A stretch of 64,000 nucleotides of DNA from an uncultured Oxalobacteraceae bacterium (GCA_946480015.1 CAMLIL010000009.1:1-64000); one strand, 5' to 3'; numbered from the stretch's first letter, positions 1-10,573 are shown. Notes: generated from the letters alone by a model not told the origin. Program-made: numbers and translations.

Positions 1-784
1 TGACGGCGAAGCGGGTGCGGTTGTGCGGATCGTCCTGGATGTGGCCCTTGACCACACCCAGCTTGTACTGTTCGCCGGCCATTTCACTGGCAATCGCCGC
101 CACGGTGGCGTCGCGGCTGGCCATCACGGCCGCTTCGGCGTTCGACGCCACGGCGCGCCGCTCGATGTCCGGGTAGTGCTGGTTCAGCCAGCCCTGGCAC
201 TGCGCCAGCGCCTGCGAATGGGCGCACACGACCTGCACGCCGTCCATGTTGCCGGTCTTGGTCATCAGGCTGTGGTGCACCGGGATCGAGATCTCGCCGC
301 TGATGATGGTGGTGGTGCCGAGCAGAAGGTCGAGGGTGCGGTTGATCGCGCCTTCCGACGAATTTTCGACCGGGACCACGCCGAAATCGGCGGTGCCGGC
401 TTCGGTGGCGCGGAACACTTCATCGATCGACACGCAGGGCAGCGTTTCGACCGCGCTGCCGAACTGCTGGTACACCGCCTGTTCGCTGAACGTGCCCGAG
501 GGGCCGAGGTAAGCCACCGTGACGCGCTTTTCCAGGGAGCGGCAGGACGACATGATCTCGCGGAAGATGGTCTGCACTTCGCGGTCCTTGAGAGGACCCG
601 GATTGCGCTCGGCCACGCCGCGCAGCACCTGCGCTTCGCGCTCGGGCCGGAACACCGGCGCGTTGGTTTCGGCTTTTACGTGGCCGACTTCCTGGGCCAG
701 GCGCGCGCGCCGGGACAGGAGGTCGAGGAGTTGCGCGTCGATCGCATCGATCTGCTCGCGCAAGGGTTTCAGTTTGTCGGTCAT
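1..784 (-). CDS. pheA: Bifunctional chorismate mutase / prephenate dehydratase (P-protein), 3' end outside window
   Basis: Converts chorismate to prephenate and then to phenylpyruvate in phenylalanine synthesis, in the cytoplasm. The visible 261 codons begin MTDKLKPLREQIDAIDAQ, a typical AroQ-type chorismate mutase helix, followed from about residue 95 by the prephenate dehydratase domain (VAYLGPSGTFSEQA). The frame leaves the window just after the conserved NRTRF motif, so the C-terminal ACT domain that normally gives phenylalanine feedback control is not seen. It lies 46 bases downstream of serC on the same strand, in the order gyrA-serC-pheA common in beta- and gammaproteobacteria, and is probably cotranscribed with serC. 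Confidence 0.95.
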   Translation of the reverse strand, partial: MTDKLKPLREQIDAIDAQLLDLLSRRARLAQEVGHVKAETNAPVFRPEREAQVLRGVAERNPGPLKDREVQTIFREIMSSCRSLEKRVTVAYLGPSGTFSEQAVYQQFGSAVETLPCVSIDEVFRATEAGTADFGVVPVENSSEGAINRTLDLLLGTTTIISGEISIPVHHSLMTKTGNMDGVQVVCAHSQALAQCQGWLNQHYPDIERRAVASNAEAAVMASRDATVAAIASEMAGEQYKLGVVKGHIQDDPHNRTRFAV

Positions 785-830
785 TGTTCGGGGGCTACAT
801 GGTCACGGTGGTCAGCACCGGCGCTTGGCT

Positions 831-1922
831 TCAGCGTCCGGCGAACTCGTTCAGATAATCGACCAGGGCTTGCACGCCCTCGATCGGCATCGCGTTGTAG
901 ATCGATGCTCGCATACCGCCGACGGACTTGTGGCCCTTCAGTTGCAGCAGGCCGCGCGCTTTTGCACCGGCCAGGAATTTGTCGTTCAGTGCTTCGTCGC
1001 GCAGGTAGAACGGCACGTTCATGCGCGAACGGCTGTCCGCGGCCACGCGGTTCTGGTAAAAATCGTCGGCGTCGAGGGCCGCGTACAGCAGCCTGGCCTT
1101 GGCGATGTTGCGCTGCTCCATGGCTGCCACCCCGCCCTGCTTCTTGAGGTGCGCGAACACCAGGCCGGCGATGTAGATCGCGTAGGTCGGCGGGGTGTTG
1201 AACATCGAATCGTGTTCTGCCACGGTCTGGAAGTTGAAGGCCGACGGGCAGATGTCGAGGGCGTGGCCGAGCAGGTCTTCGCGCACGATCACCAGGGTCA
1301 GGCCGGCCGGGCCGATGTTCTTTTGCGCGCCGGCGAAAATCAGCCCGTACCTGGAGACGTCGATCTCGCGCGAAAGGATGTGCGAGGACATATCGGCCAC
1401 GATCGGCGTATCGGTCGCCAGTTCGGGCACGAAGTTGTACTCGACGCCGTCGATGGTTTCGTTGGTGCAGATGTGCAGGTAGGCCGCTTCGCGCGTGAGC
1501 TTCCAGTATTGCTGCGGCGGCACTGCGGTGAAGTGGCCCGGCTCGGAAGTGGCCGCGACGTTCACGTTGGCGTAGCGTTTGGCTTCGCGGATTGACTTGC
1601 CCGACCAGGAACCGGTGTGCACGAAATCGATGGTGGCCGGCTGTTCGCTTGAGCGGCCCACCAAGTTCATGGGAATGATGGCGTTTTCGCCCAGGCCACC
1701 GCCCTGCAGGAACAGGATCTTGTAGTTGGCCGGGACCTTGAGCAGTTCGCGCAGGTCGGCGACGGCCTGATTGTAGATCGAGATGAATTCGGGACCGCGG
1801 TGGCTCATCTCCATCACCGACATGCCGCTGCCATGCCAGTCGAGCATTTCGGCGGCGGCTTGCTGCAGCACTTCTTTTGGCAGGACGGCGGGGCCGGCGG
1901 AGAAATTGTAAATATGGGTCAC
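831..1922 (-). CDS. serC: Phosphoserine aminotransferase
   Basis: PLP-dependent transaminase of serine synthesis, also used for pyridoxal phosphate synthesis. The GTG start at 1922 gives 363 residues beginning (M)[14 protein letters not shown], the usual SerC N-terminus and length. An in-frame ATG at 2006 would add 28 residues, but that extension (containing [10 protein letters not shown]) is just translated intergenic repeat DNA, so it is rejected. The PLP lysine is K201 in [10 protein letters not shown]. It sits between gyrA and pheA on the same strand. Confidence 0.95.
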   Translation of the reverse strand: MTHIYNFSAGPAVLPKEVLQQAAAEMLDWHGSGMSVMEMSHRGPEFISIYNQAVADLRELLKVPANYKILFLQGGGLGENAIIPMNLVGRSSEQPATIDFVHTGSWSGKSIREAKRYANVNVAATSEPGHFTAVPPQQYWKLTREAAYLHICTNETIDGVEYNFVPELATDTPIVADMSSHILSREIDVSRYGLIFAGAQKNIGPAGLTLVIVREDLLGHALDICPSAFNFQTVAEHDSMFNTPPTYAIYIAGLVFAHLKKQGGVAAMEQRNIAKARLLYAALDADDFYQNRVAADSRSRMNVPFYLRDEALNDKFLAGAKARGLLQLKGHKSVGGMRASIYNAMPIEGVQALVDYLNEFAGR

Positions 1923-1942
1923 GAGCGGTGTCCTAAAAATCC

Positions 1943-2033
1943 CCGTCGTTCCCGCGCAGGCGGGAACCCATAGGTCGTTTGCAGTACGGTACTGCACGCT
2001 CAGCATGGGTCCCCGCTTGCGCGCGGACGACGG
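1943..2033. repeat. Paired inverted palindromic repeats between gyrA and serC
   Basis: Two related roughly 29-base units face each other. Unit 1 (1943-1971) has the core CGTCGTTCCCGCGCAGGCGG; unit 2 (2005-2033) is its imperfect reverse complement. Between them lies a perfect short palindrome at 1981-1995 (GCAGTAC-G-GTACTGC). The arrangement resembles small mobile intergenic repeats of the REP/MITE type. Related single units occur at 32854, 40332 and 59612. The element occupies the leader of serC and could fold in RNA; function not known. Confidence 0.7.
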
Positions 2034-2078
2034 TGTTGTGGGAGCGTTAATTTTCGCACATTAACGCGCCTTGCGTTT

Positions 2079-4691
<2,613 letters not shown>

Positions 4692-5163
4692 TGGCGGGGC
4701 GGCTGCTCTCAAGCGATGGTTATGTTAGCTGGTGGAACGACTCTCATCCGGTCCAGGGCTGCTGCGGGCGGCGCGGCCCAGACTGTGGAAGCGCCAGCTT
4801 TACAACAGACAAGCGCGCGATTTTAGCACGCGCGCCCTGGGTCCAGTCCATTTCCGCGTTTCCTTGCTTCAGCACCGCGCGTGCAGCGAATAATGAATCG
4901 ACGCGCGGTCAGTTTCGAATAGCAATTGCTGTGATGCGTTGCACAAAAACAACGAGAATACAGGCAATCGCCCCCTAAAGGATTATTGGCGTTCGTGCTA
5001 GACAGACTGGTATGGCAAAATGATCCAAGAGTTAATTGCCTGTTTCGCAATGTCACGAAACTGTCACGGGCAATTGCGAGGTCAAGCTGTTACCATCTTG
5101 TCCATGCACGACAAAATTTGCCGTATTTCTGCGGATATCACCCCCCGAAAGGAAAAAAAACAT
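4692..5163. other. Divergent intergenic region between gyrA and the OmpA-family gene
   Basis: No convincing gene is seen in these 472 bases, which should hold the promoters of both flanking genes. The stretch nearer ompA is AT-rich. It contains an inverted repeat AATTGCC (5034-5040) / GGCAATT (5069-5075) and a tandem TGTCACG direct repeat between the arms, which could be an operator. A strong purine-rich ribosome binding site (GAAAGG) precedes the OmpA start. I could not assign confident -35/-10 pairs. Confidence 0.4.
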
Positions 5164-5871
5164 ATGAAGAAAATCGTTACGCTCATGCTTGCTGCATCCG
5201 CGGTTGCGGGTAGCGCGCTCGCGCAGACCTCCCCGCCGTTCGCGCCAGTCACGACCGACATCGCCGCACCGAAGCCACACAGCGCTTACGTGCAGGATGC
5301 ACGCGGCGTGATCGCCCGTGATCCGTTTGGCCTGTGCTGGCGCACCGGCTACTGGACGCCGGCCGACGCGGTGCCAGGTTGCGACCTGCCTCTGTGCGTA
5401 GCGCCAGCCAAGCTGGAAAACGGCAAATGCGTCGAGCCGCCAGCGCCGGCACCAGTTGCCGCGCCGGCACCGGCCGCACCGGCTCCGGCACCAGCAGCAG
5501 CGCCAGTACCGACCTCGGAAAAAGTGAGCTATTCGGCTGACGCCTTCTTCGACTTCGACAAAGCCGTGCTGAAAAAAGAAGGCAAGGCATCGCTGGACGA
5601 GCTGGGCGCCAAGCTGAAAGGCATCAACCTGGAAGTGATCATCGCCGTCGGCCACACCGATTCGATCGGTACCGACGCATACAACCAGAAGCTGTCGGTA
5701 CGCCGCGCTGAAGCCGTGAAAGCCTACCTGCAGTCGAAAGGTATTGAATCGAGCCGTGTCTACACCGAAGGCAAGGGCGAGAAACAGCCAGTAGCGGACA
5801 ACAAGACCGCCGCCGGCCGCGCCAAGAACCGTCGCGTGGAAATCGAAGTCGTCGGCACCCGCAGCAAATAA
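5164..5871 (+). CDS. OmpA-family outer membrane / peptidoglycan-binding protein
   Basis: A 235-residue exported protein. The N-terminus MKKIVTLMLAASAVAGSALA is a clear signal peptide with an AxA cleavage site. Next comes a segment with two cysteine pairs (FGLCWRTGYW, CDLPLCV), then an alanine/proline-rich linker at about residues 90-120, then a C-terminal OmpA domain (about 125-230) with the peptidoglycan-binding motifs GHTDSIGTDAYN and RRVEIEV. No N-terminal eight-stranded barrel is apparent, so it is probably a small OmpA-like protein tethering the envelope to peptidoglycan. The start was chosen for its signal peptide and upstream AAAGGA-like site. A terminator follows. Confidence 0.88.
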   Translation: MKKIVTLMLAASAVAGSALAQTSPPFAPVTTDIAAPKPHSAYVQDARGVIARDPFGLCWRTGYWTPADAVPGCDLPLCVAPAKLENGKCVEPPAPAPVAAPAPAAPAPAPAAAPVPTSEKVSYSADAFFDFDKAVLKKEGKASLDELGAKLKGINLEVIIAVGHTDSIGTDAYNQKLSVRRAEAVKAYLQSKGIESSRVYTEGKGEKQPVADNKTAAGRAKNRRVEIEVVGTRSK

Positions 5872-5892
5872 GCTGACGCTGGTCTGACCTTG

Positions 5893-5930
5893 AATGCCGT
5901 TCAGCGTGAGCTGAGCGGCATTTTTCTTTT
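5893..5930 (+). terminator. Rho-independent terminator of the OmpA-family gene
   Basis: The arms AATGCCG and CGGCATT, extended by TCAG/CTGA, form a GC-rich hairpin followed by a T-rich run (TTTTTCTTTT), 21 bases after the ompA stop. Confidence 0.85.
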
Positions 5931-5993
5931 GGTGACGCATTTTTCTCTCCACGCGTCCGCCGAGGCAAGGAATTTGCCGTTATTATTTCGCGT

Positions 5994-6689
5994 ATGAATG
6001 CAGACCCTCTAGAAATACAGAAATTCAGCGAACTCGCGCACCGCTGGTGGGACCCCACGTCCGAATTCAAGCCGCTCCACGAAATCAATCCTTTACGCCT
6101 TGAATGGATCAACGCCCTTGCTCCGCTGGCTGGTAAAAAAGTCATCGATATCGGCTGCGGCGGCGGGATTCTGAGCGAATCGATGGCGCGCAAAGGCGCC
6201 GACGTGACCGGCATCGACCTGTCCGACAAAGCCCTCAAGGTGGCCGACCTGCACGGCCTGGAATCGGGCGTACAGGTGCGCTACAAGAAAATCGCCGCCG
6301 AAGACATGGCCGCCGAAGAAGCTGGCCAATACGACATCGTCACCTGCATGGAAATGCTGGAACACGTGCCGGACCCGGGCGCCATCGTCAAAGCCGCGGC
6401 CGCCCTCGTCAAACCGGGCGGCCATGTGTTCTTTTCGACCATCAACCGCAATGCCAAGGCCTATCTGTTCGCCGTGGTGGGCGCCGAATACCTGCTGCGC
6501 ATGCTGCCCAAGGGCACGCATGACTACGCCAAGTTCATTACCCCTGCGGAACTGTCGCAATTTGTCCGCGAAGCAGGGTTGCTGGTCGATAAGCTCAAAG
6601 GCATGAGCTACAATCCGCTGACCAAGATTTACTCGCTCAATCAAGACACCGATGTGAACTACATGGTGGCTTGCAGCCGACCGCTTTAA
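5994..6689 (+). CDS. ubiG: Ubiquinone biosynthesis O-methyltransferase
   Basis: SAM-dependent enzyme performing both O-methylations of ubiquinone synthesis at the membrane face. 231 residues, the normal UbiG length. Motif I is [13 protein letters not shown] (about residues 50-62); the family-typical start [15 protein letters not shown] and the segment [19 protein letters not shown] are present. It is followed 16 bases later by a HAD phosphatase gene on the same strand, a pairing also known in Pseudomonas next to gyrA. Confidence 0.96.
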   Translation: MNADPLEIQKFSELAHRWWDPTSEFKPLHEINPLRLEWINALAPLAGKKVIDIGCGGGILSESMARKGADVTGIDLSDKALKVADLHGLESGVQVRYKKIAAEDMAAEEAGQYDIVTCMEMLEHVPDPGAIVKAAAALVKPGGHVFFSTINRNAKAYLFAVVGAEYLLRMLPKGTHDYAKFITPAELSQFVREAGLLVDKLKGMSYNPLTKIYSLNQDTDVNYMVACSRPL

Positions 6690-6705
6690 TTTCTCCTCGC
6701 TACCG

Positions 6706-7398
6706 ATGACTTCCCTGCCCTCTCTGGCGCCGCGCGCCGTCCTGTTCGACCTTGACGGCACCCTGGCCGACACGGCGCCCGATCTGGCGGCGGCGGTCAA
6801 TCTGCTGCGTACCGAACGCGGCCTGGAGCCGACTCCCTACGCCATCCTGCGGCCGACCGCCTCGGCCGGCGCGCGCGGCATGATCGGCGCGGCCTTCGGG
6901 CTCACGCCTGCGGACGAGGGCTACGAAGAACTGCGTCTGCAATGGTTCGCCAACTACCAGGCCGCAATGGCGGTGCACAGCACGCTGTTCGGCGGCGTTG
7001 CCGAACTGCTATCGGGCATCAGCCAGGCTGGCATGGCGTGGGGCATCGTGACCAACAAACCGGCGCGCTTCACCGAACCGCTGGTGCCGCTGATCGGGCT
7101 GGCGCACGCCGGCTGCATCGTCTCCGGCGACACCACTGGCCACGCCAAACCGCACCCGGCACCCCTGCTTGAAGGCGCACGGAGGCTGGGCGTGGCACCT
7201 GAACAATGCTGGTACGTCGGCGACGACCTGCGCGACATCGAAGCCGGGCGGGCCGCCGGCATGATCACCGTGGCATGCGCCTGGGGCTATTGCGGCGCGG
7301 TCGAACCCGCCGCCTGGGGGGCCGATTATCTGCTCGACACACCCACCGACCTGCTGGACCTGCTCAGGACGCGGGTTCCGGCTGCTCTGGTTGCCTAG
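6706..7398 (+). CDS. HAD-IA phosphatase (phosphoglycolate phosphatase-like; candidate MupP)
   Basis: A 230-residue HAD-superfamily hydrolase. Motif I is FDLDGTLADTAPD (nucleophile in DLDGT), motif II is ITxx-type VTNKPARF, motif III the lysine of GHAKPHPAP, and motif IV is VGDDLRDIEA. By sequence alone this is the Gph class (2-phosphoglycolate phosphatase). Its position directly after ubiG and close to gyrA is the position of mupP in Pseudomonas, where the product dephosphorylates N-acetylmuramate 6-phosphate in cell-wall recycling. I cannot choose between the two from sequence alone, so no symbol is given. Confidence 0.85.
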   Translation: MTSLPSLAPRAVLFDLDGTLADTAPDLAAAVNLLRTERGLEPTPYAILRPTASAGARGMIGAAFGLTPADEGYEELRLQWFANYQAAMAVHSTLFGGVAELLSGISQAGMAWGIVTNKPARFTEPLVPLIGLAHAGCIVSGDTTGHAKPHPAPLLEGARRLGVAPEQCWYVGDDLRDIEAGRAAGMITVACAWGYCGAVEPAAWGADYLLDTPTDLLDLLRTRVPAALVA

Positions 7399-7425
7399 CA
7401 CCGCACAGCGGTAAAGCGTTTGGGT

Positions 7426-7431
7426 TACAAT
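7426..7431 (+). promoter_or_regulatory. Likely -10 element of the tmRNA promoter
   Basis: TACAAT lies 11 bases upstream of the mature tmRNA 5' end. No good -35 hexamer is visible at the expected distance, so the assignment rests on the -10 and position only. Confidence 0.4.
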
Positions 7432-7442
7432 GCAGGTTCTGT

Positions 7443-7803
7443 GGGGGCGACCTGGTTTCGACGTGGGTTGCGAAGCAGCGCAGGGCATACCGAGGGCTGG
7501 CTACCTCGTAAATACACCCAGAACATTAATAACTGCAAACGATAACTCGTACGCACTGGCAGCTTAATCGCTGTTAGCTCTAGAACACCTCGTCCCTGGG
7601 GTGGGCCGTCAAAAGCTCTAGAGTCATTTACAGGGACTCGTTCTTGGCCGGGTTACTTGGTTAAGAACTAAATAATAGGTAACTCGCCTGTACACAGCGT
7701 GCACGTCCGCGTTGTATAGGTTAAATTAAATGGCAGTGCTAAGTATGTAGAACTGTCTGTAGAGTGCTTGCGGACGCGGGTTCGATTCCCGCCGCCTCCA
7801 CCA
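7443..7803 (+). ncRNA. ssrA: Transfer-messenger RNA (tmRNA)
   Basis: Rescues stalled ribosomes with SmpB. The 5' end GGGGGCG pairs with CGCCTCC before the encoded CCA end (ACCA, 7800-7803) to form the acceptor stem. The 3' T-arm GCGGGTTCGATTCCCGC is intact. The resume codon GCA at 7535 opens a tag frame reading ANDNSYALAA followed by TAA (7565-7567), so the degradation tag ends in the ClpXP-recognised ALAA. About 361 nt, one-piece. A strong terminator follows 10 bases later. Confidence 0.97.
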
Positions 7804-7812
7804 CCGCATCCC

Positions 7813-7843
7813 AAAAAAAACCGTCCAATGGACGGTTTTTTTT
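7813..7843 (+). terminator. Rho-independent terminator after tmRNA
   Basis: A8 - CCGTCC - AATG-type loop - GGACGG - T8: a perfect stem flanked by complementary A and T tracts, potentially active on both strands. Confidence 0.92.
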
Positions 7844-7856
7844 CGCCAGCGTCAGC

Positions 7857-8030
7857 GAGGCGGCGGGAATCGAAACCCGCGGGACGAGGGGCGGAGGTGG
7901 GGTTTCGGCGAGCATGCTCGCCGCCACCGGAGCGGCTTGCGCTTGCAAGCGCAAGACTCTCCGATTCGTCTGACTAGAGGAAATCGCGCAGCGATTTCTT
8001 GCCCTCCGGCCTCCACCACAGCATCCAAAA
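7857..8030. repeat. Broken copies of the tmRNA 3' end (att-like remnants)
   Basis: Positions 7857-7880 repeat the tmRNA T-arm and 3' stem (7776-7798) in inverted orientation with one extra base. Positions 8010-8030 repeat the bases from the tmRNA 3' tip into its downstream flank (CCTCCACCAC.GCATCC.AAAA, compare 7795-7816) in direct orientation. Perfect palindromes lie between them at 7907-7922 (GGCGAGCATGCTCGCC), 7936-7955 (CTTGCGCTTGCAAGCGCAAG) and a hairpin at 7980-7998. The tmRNA 3' end is a known target of tyrosine integrases, so these look like attachment-site scars. The gene-free stretch 7804-8246 otherwise holds only the ssrA terminator and the hcp promoter. Confidence 0.65.
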
Positions 8031-8167
8031 TTCGGATTTGCATCGGCGCCTAGTACCCGTTGACGAGCTAGCCAGTGGAGTAGTGGCCGCTTGTGAAACA
8101 TTAAGGCTTGCACGGTGTATTGCTCCGCATATGCCTGTGCAGCCAGACCGATGCTTCGCCACTTGGC

Positions 8168-8195
8168 TTGACGCGGCTTAACCTCTCAATATATC
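8168..8195 (+). promoter_or_regulatory. Probable sigma-70 promoter of the hcp cassette
   Basis: TTGACG, 16-base spacer, TATATC, ending 51 bases upstream of the hcp start codon. A good consensus match by eye in an AT-rich leader; no experimental support. Confidence 0.5.
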
Positions 8196-8246
8196 CGTAG
8201 AGCAACAATGTCTTAGGTACTCCCTTAACCAAAACCTGGAGACATC

Positions 8247-8738
8247 ATGGCACTCGACGTATATCTACAAATCGACGGCATCAAGGGCGAATCGGCCGAC
8301 TCATCACATCAAGGTTGGATTGAAATCAGCTCTGCTCAATGGGGTGTCGTGCAGCCCGCAAGCGCGACCGCATCGACAGGCGGCGGCCACACAGCCGAAA
8401 GGTGCGAGCACCGCACCCTCTCAATCACCAAGCTCGCGGACATAGCCTCGCCGCTACTCATGCAGACCTGTTCAATGGGCAAGACGATCCCCAAGGCCAA
8501 GCTTGAACTCATGCGGGCCGACGGCGACGGCAAGCCCGTGAAGTACTACGAGGTCGAGCTAGACAACGTCATGATCGCCAACATGGAGCAACTGGTGAGC
8601 GAGGGCAGCATCCTGCACGATTCAATCGGCTTCCGGTTCTCAAAGGTCAAGTGGCGGTACTCGCAGCAGAAAATTGGCGGCGGCGCTGGAGGTAACACGG
8701 CCGGCGGCTGGGATCTTGCCTGTAACAAGTGCGCGTGA
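8247..8738 (+). CDS. hcp: Hcp-family type VI secretion tube protein
   Basis: A 163-residue protein starting MALDVYLQIDGIKGES, the classic Hcp1-family N-terminus, with the family segments IEISSAQWGV and the beta-rich core through FRFSKVKWRY. Hcp hexamers form the type VI secretion tube and can carry effectors in their lumen. A purine-rich site (TGGAG) lies 7 bases before the ATG. No other T6SS structural gene (VgrG, TssB/C, ClpV) is in the window, so this is an orphan copy. It is the first gene of a three-gene cassette and is visibly less GC-rich than its neighbourhood, which fits horizontal acquisition at ssrA. The C-terminal glycine-rich tail with two cysteines is unusual. Confidence 0.9.
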   Translation: MALDVYLQIDGIKGESADSSHQGWIEISSAQWGVVQPASATASTGGGHTAERCEHRTLSITKLADIASPLLMQTCSMGKTIPKAKLELMRADGDGKPVKYYEVELDNVMIANMEQLVSEGSILHDSIGFRFSKVKWRYSQQKIGGGAGGNTAGGWDLACNKCA

Positions 8739-8751
8739 CGGAGAATCTTCC

Positions 8752-9249
8752 ATGATCGAAGATAACGACCCACGGCGCCCGCGCCCAACCCAGGATTCGC
8801 GCCGCTTCTTCATGCTCCCACAGGCCCCGATGGACTCGGGCTACTATGTCTACGGGAAACTCTACGGAGAACCGGCAAAAGGCGCATATCAGTACGCACA
8901 TCCGATTATGATGACGACCATCTTGCGCGTGGCGCTCGAATGGCAGGCTATTGACAAGCGCAGAATCGGCGTTGGGGACATCAGTATGGCGGGAGGTCCG
9001 AAACCGCCAGATCACCAATCACATAAAAACGGGCTGCAGGTTGACATTCGCCCATTGCGCAAAGACGGCCTTGAGGAGCCAGTCACATGGATGGACTCGC
9101 AGTATGACGAGGTAGGAACCGCCAAGCTGGTCGAACTGTTCCGCACTTTTGCCCCGGTCACCCGAATATACTTCAATGGAAAAGGCATTCCGTTCGTGCA
9201 GCCGATGAAGAATCACAACGACCATTTTCACGTTGAGCTACGGGGGTAA
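8752..9249 (+). CDS. MepA-like (LAS superfamily) murein endopeptidase, candidate T6SS effector
   Basis: A 165-residue protein without an evident signal peptide. It carries the zinc-site signature of penicillin-insensitive murein endopeptidase: DHQSHKNGLQVDI with H91 and D98 seven apart, and NHNDHFHVEL with H158 and H160. These match the metal ligands of E. coli MepA, which cleaves D-Ala-mDAP crosslinks. It starts 13 bases after hcp stops. Lack of an export signal, coupling to hcp and the following signal-peptide gene suggest a Hcp-delivered peptidoglycan hydrolase. The effector role is inference; the enzyme family is well supported. Confidence 0.8.
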   Translation: MIEDNDPRRPRPTQDSRRFFMLPQAPMDSGYYVYGKLYGEPAKGAYQYAHPIMMTTILRVALEWQAIDKRRIGVGDISMAGGPKPPDHQSHKNGLQVDIRPLRKDGLEEPVTWMDSQYDEVGTAKLVELFRTFAPVTRIYFNGKGIPFVQPMKNHNDHFHVELRG

Positions 9250-9250
9250 T

Positions 9251-9631
9251 ATGCGCAAGTCCAAATGGCTGATTTTTGGCGCAAGCGCCGCTTTCGCCCT
9301 GTTGGCGAACGCGGACGGCGGAAAGTGGGACCGGCTCCAGGCGCAATATTTGATTCACTCCCAAACCGCGACATACCCGGAAGCACCGACGAAGACTGAT
9401 CGTGTGCTAACTGTTGTCATCGATGGGAAAGCCGCAAAGGAACTGTTCGACCTTAGCGGCCCGGATTCTCATCCAATATGCAGCGGTGAGAAAGGCGACC
9501 GGGCTCGACGCAAGAAGGGCGTGAATTGCATCTATACCGCGCAGGACACGCACTCCAAGGAAGGTCCCTATCGGTGTTGGATTGGACTCAATCTTCGAAC
9601 TGGTGATGGCGATGTACGAGTGAGCTGTTAG
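9251..9631 (+). CDS. Small exported protein, candidate immunity protein for the adjacent endopeptidase
   Basis: 126 residues starting MRKSKWLIFGASAAFALLANA, a signal peptide predicting periplasmic location, with four cysteines in the C-terminal half that could form disulfides. The ATG is one base after the stop of the endopeptidase gene, so the two are almost certainly translationally linked. I recognise no family. A periplasmic partner encoded directly after a peptidoglycan hydrolase and hcp is the classic layout of a T6SS immunity gene, but this is inference from context. A start 18 bases upstream (MSYGGN) would overlap the previous gene and spoil the signal peptide. Confidence 0.7.
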   Translation: MRKSKWLIFGASAAFALLANADGGKWDRLQAQYLIHSQTATYPEAPTKTDRVLTVVIDGKAAKELFDLSGPDSHPICSGEKGDRARRKKGVNCIYTAQDTHSKEGPYRCWIGLNLRTGDGDVRVSC

Positions 9632-9657
9632 CGGTGCTCAAGCGACACTCTCTACCG

Positions 9658-10083
9658 CTACGGTGGCAGAGGCTTGATGTTGACAACGTCGCCGTCGACG
9701 ATGTCATACGGCACGCGTACCAGCGGCCCTTCCCCTCCGAAGTCACCAGGGTTGCGCGTGATAACAAGTCGACCTTCGGCTTCTGCTGTCGCACGAATAA
9801 TGCAATCAGGCAGTGGGACCTTTGGTGGAATAGCAATGCTGTTACCGCGAATAGTCGTCGCGCGTTCCATGATGTCGTCATTCAAGTGAATGATCCGAAT
9901 GCCAGCATCGATGAGTGATGTCCGGAAGCGCTGCCTGTCGGTCTGGCCCATCCTGCACGCCACTTCCATCCAACTGATAGAGCTGATGATCGCATCGTCG
10001 TAGCCCACCATCTCGTCGACTGCCGCAGCGTGCCCGTTCAAATTGTCAATCAGGATGTTGGTGTCGAAGAGGACTATGGCCAT
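9658..10083 (-). CDS. PIN-domain toxin (VapC-like)
   Basis: 141 residues starting MAIVLFDTNILIDNLNG, the PIN-domain N-terminus with the first acidic residue D7; further acidic positions are E40 (SWMEVACRMG), the PDCIIRATAE segment and DFGG near the end. VapC proteins are Mg-dependent RNases that cleave tRNA or rRNA. Its start overlaps the end of the upstream antitoxin-like gene by 10 bases, the usual toxin-antitoxin coupling. It converges on the T6SS cassette, so the island carries two independent toxic modules. Confidence 0.85.
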   Translation of the reverse strand: MAIVLFDTNILIDNLNGHAAAVDEMVGYDDAIISSISWMEVACRMGQTDRQRFRTSLIDAGIRIIHLNDDIMERATTIRGNSIAIPPKVPLPDCIIRATAEAEGRLVITRNPGDFGGEGPLVRVPYDIVDGDVVNIKPLPP

Positions 10084-10493
10084 TCAGCCCGCACCTCGCG
10101 CTGGTATTCGACGGCGTCGCACGGTTTGTCCGCATCGCCCTTCCACATTCCGTGCACGCTCATAATGGCGGCAAGGCGCTTGTCGCGCGCCGCATCACTC
10201 GGCGCCGGCTTCTCGTCGACGATCGGCACGTTGGCGATGGTTTGCCTGCGGCCGGCCTTCAGATTCGCCAACTTCACCGTGTGGATCAACAGCGGGCCGC
10301 GCAGCACCTCGGCGGCGCGCCGCCGCGCTAACGTGGACCCGCGCCAAGATTTCATCTTTGCCAGCTCAACCGGTGTCGCGAGCACCCGCAGAAGTTGCAG
10401 ACGGGTCATTCGCTTGGGATCGATACCTCTGGCGCGCACAGCAGCGCGCAGCTGTCCGATTTCTCGACCATCGCGCTCGACGGTAAGTTGTGC
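10074..10493 (-). CDS. Putative antitoxin of the VapC-like toxin
   Basis: 139 residues from ATG at 10493 (MAQLTVERDGREIGQ), preceded by a GGGG-containing site; an ATG at 10508 is an alternative. The C-terminus (MSVHGMWKGDADKPCDAVEYQREVRAEW) resembles the toxin-wrapping tail seen in many Phd/VapB antitoxins. The basic N-terminal two thirds does not show an AbrB or ribbon-helix-helix pattern I can name, and the protein is longer than typical VapB. Assignment as antitoxin rests on operon order, overlap and the tail. Confidence 0.65.
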   Translation of the reverse strand, partial: AQLTVERDGREIGQLRAAVRARGIDPKRMTRLQLLRVLATPVELAKMKSWRGSTLARRRAAEVLRGPLLIHTVKLANLKAGRRQTIANVPIVDEKPAPSDAARDKRLAAIMSVHGMWKGDADKPCDAVEYQREVRAEWP

Positions 10494-10573
10494 CATGACA
10501 AACCCCATATCTGTTGTCGTCGACTGCAGTGTATAACATTTGAACATGCGGGAGTGTCGAACTGCCGCCTGCG

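Noticed and set aside
1923..2006. N-terminal extension of SerC to an upstream ATG
   Set aside because: The added residues are translation of a dispersed intergenic repeat; the GTG start gives the normal SerC N-terminus.
7857..7880. T-loop-like sequence suggesting a tRNA gene on the minus strand after ssrA
   Set aside because: It is an inverted copy of the tmRNA T-arm; no anticodon or D arm can be folded around it.
7739..8181. Several short open frames over the tmRNA 3' end and att-like region
   Set aside because: They translate RNA-gene and repeat sequence; none has a start site with a ribosome binding site.
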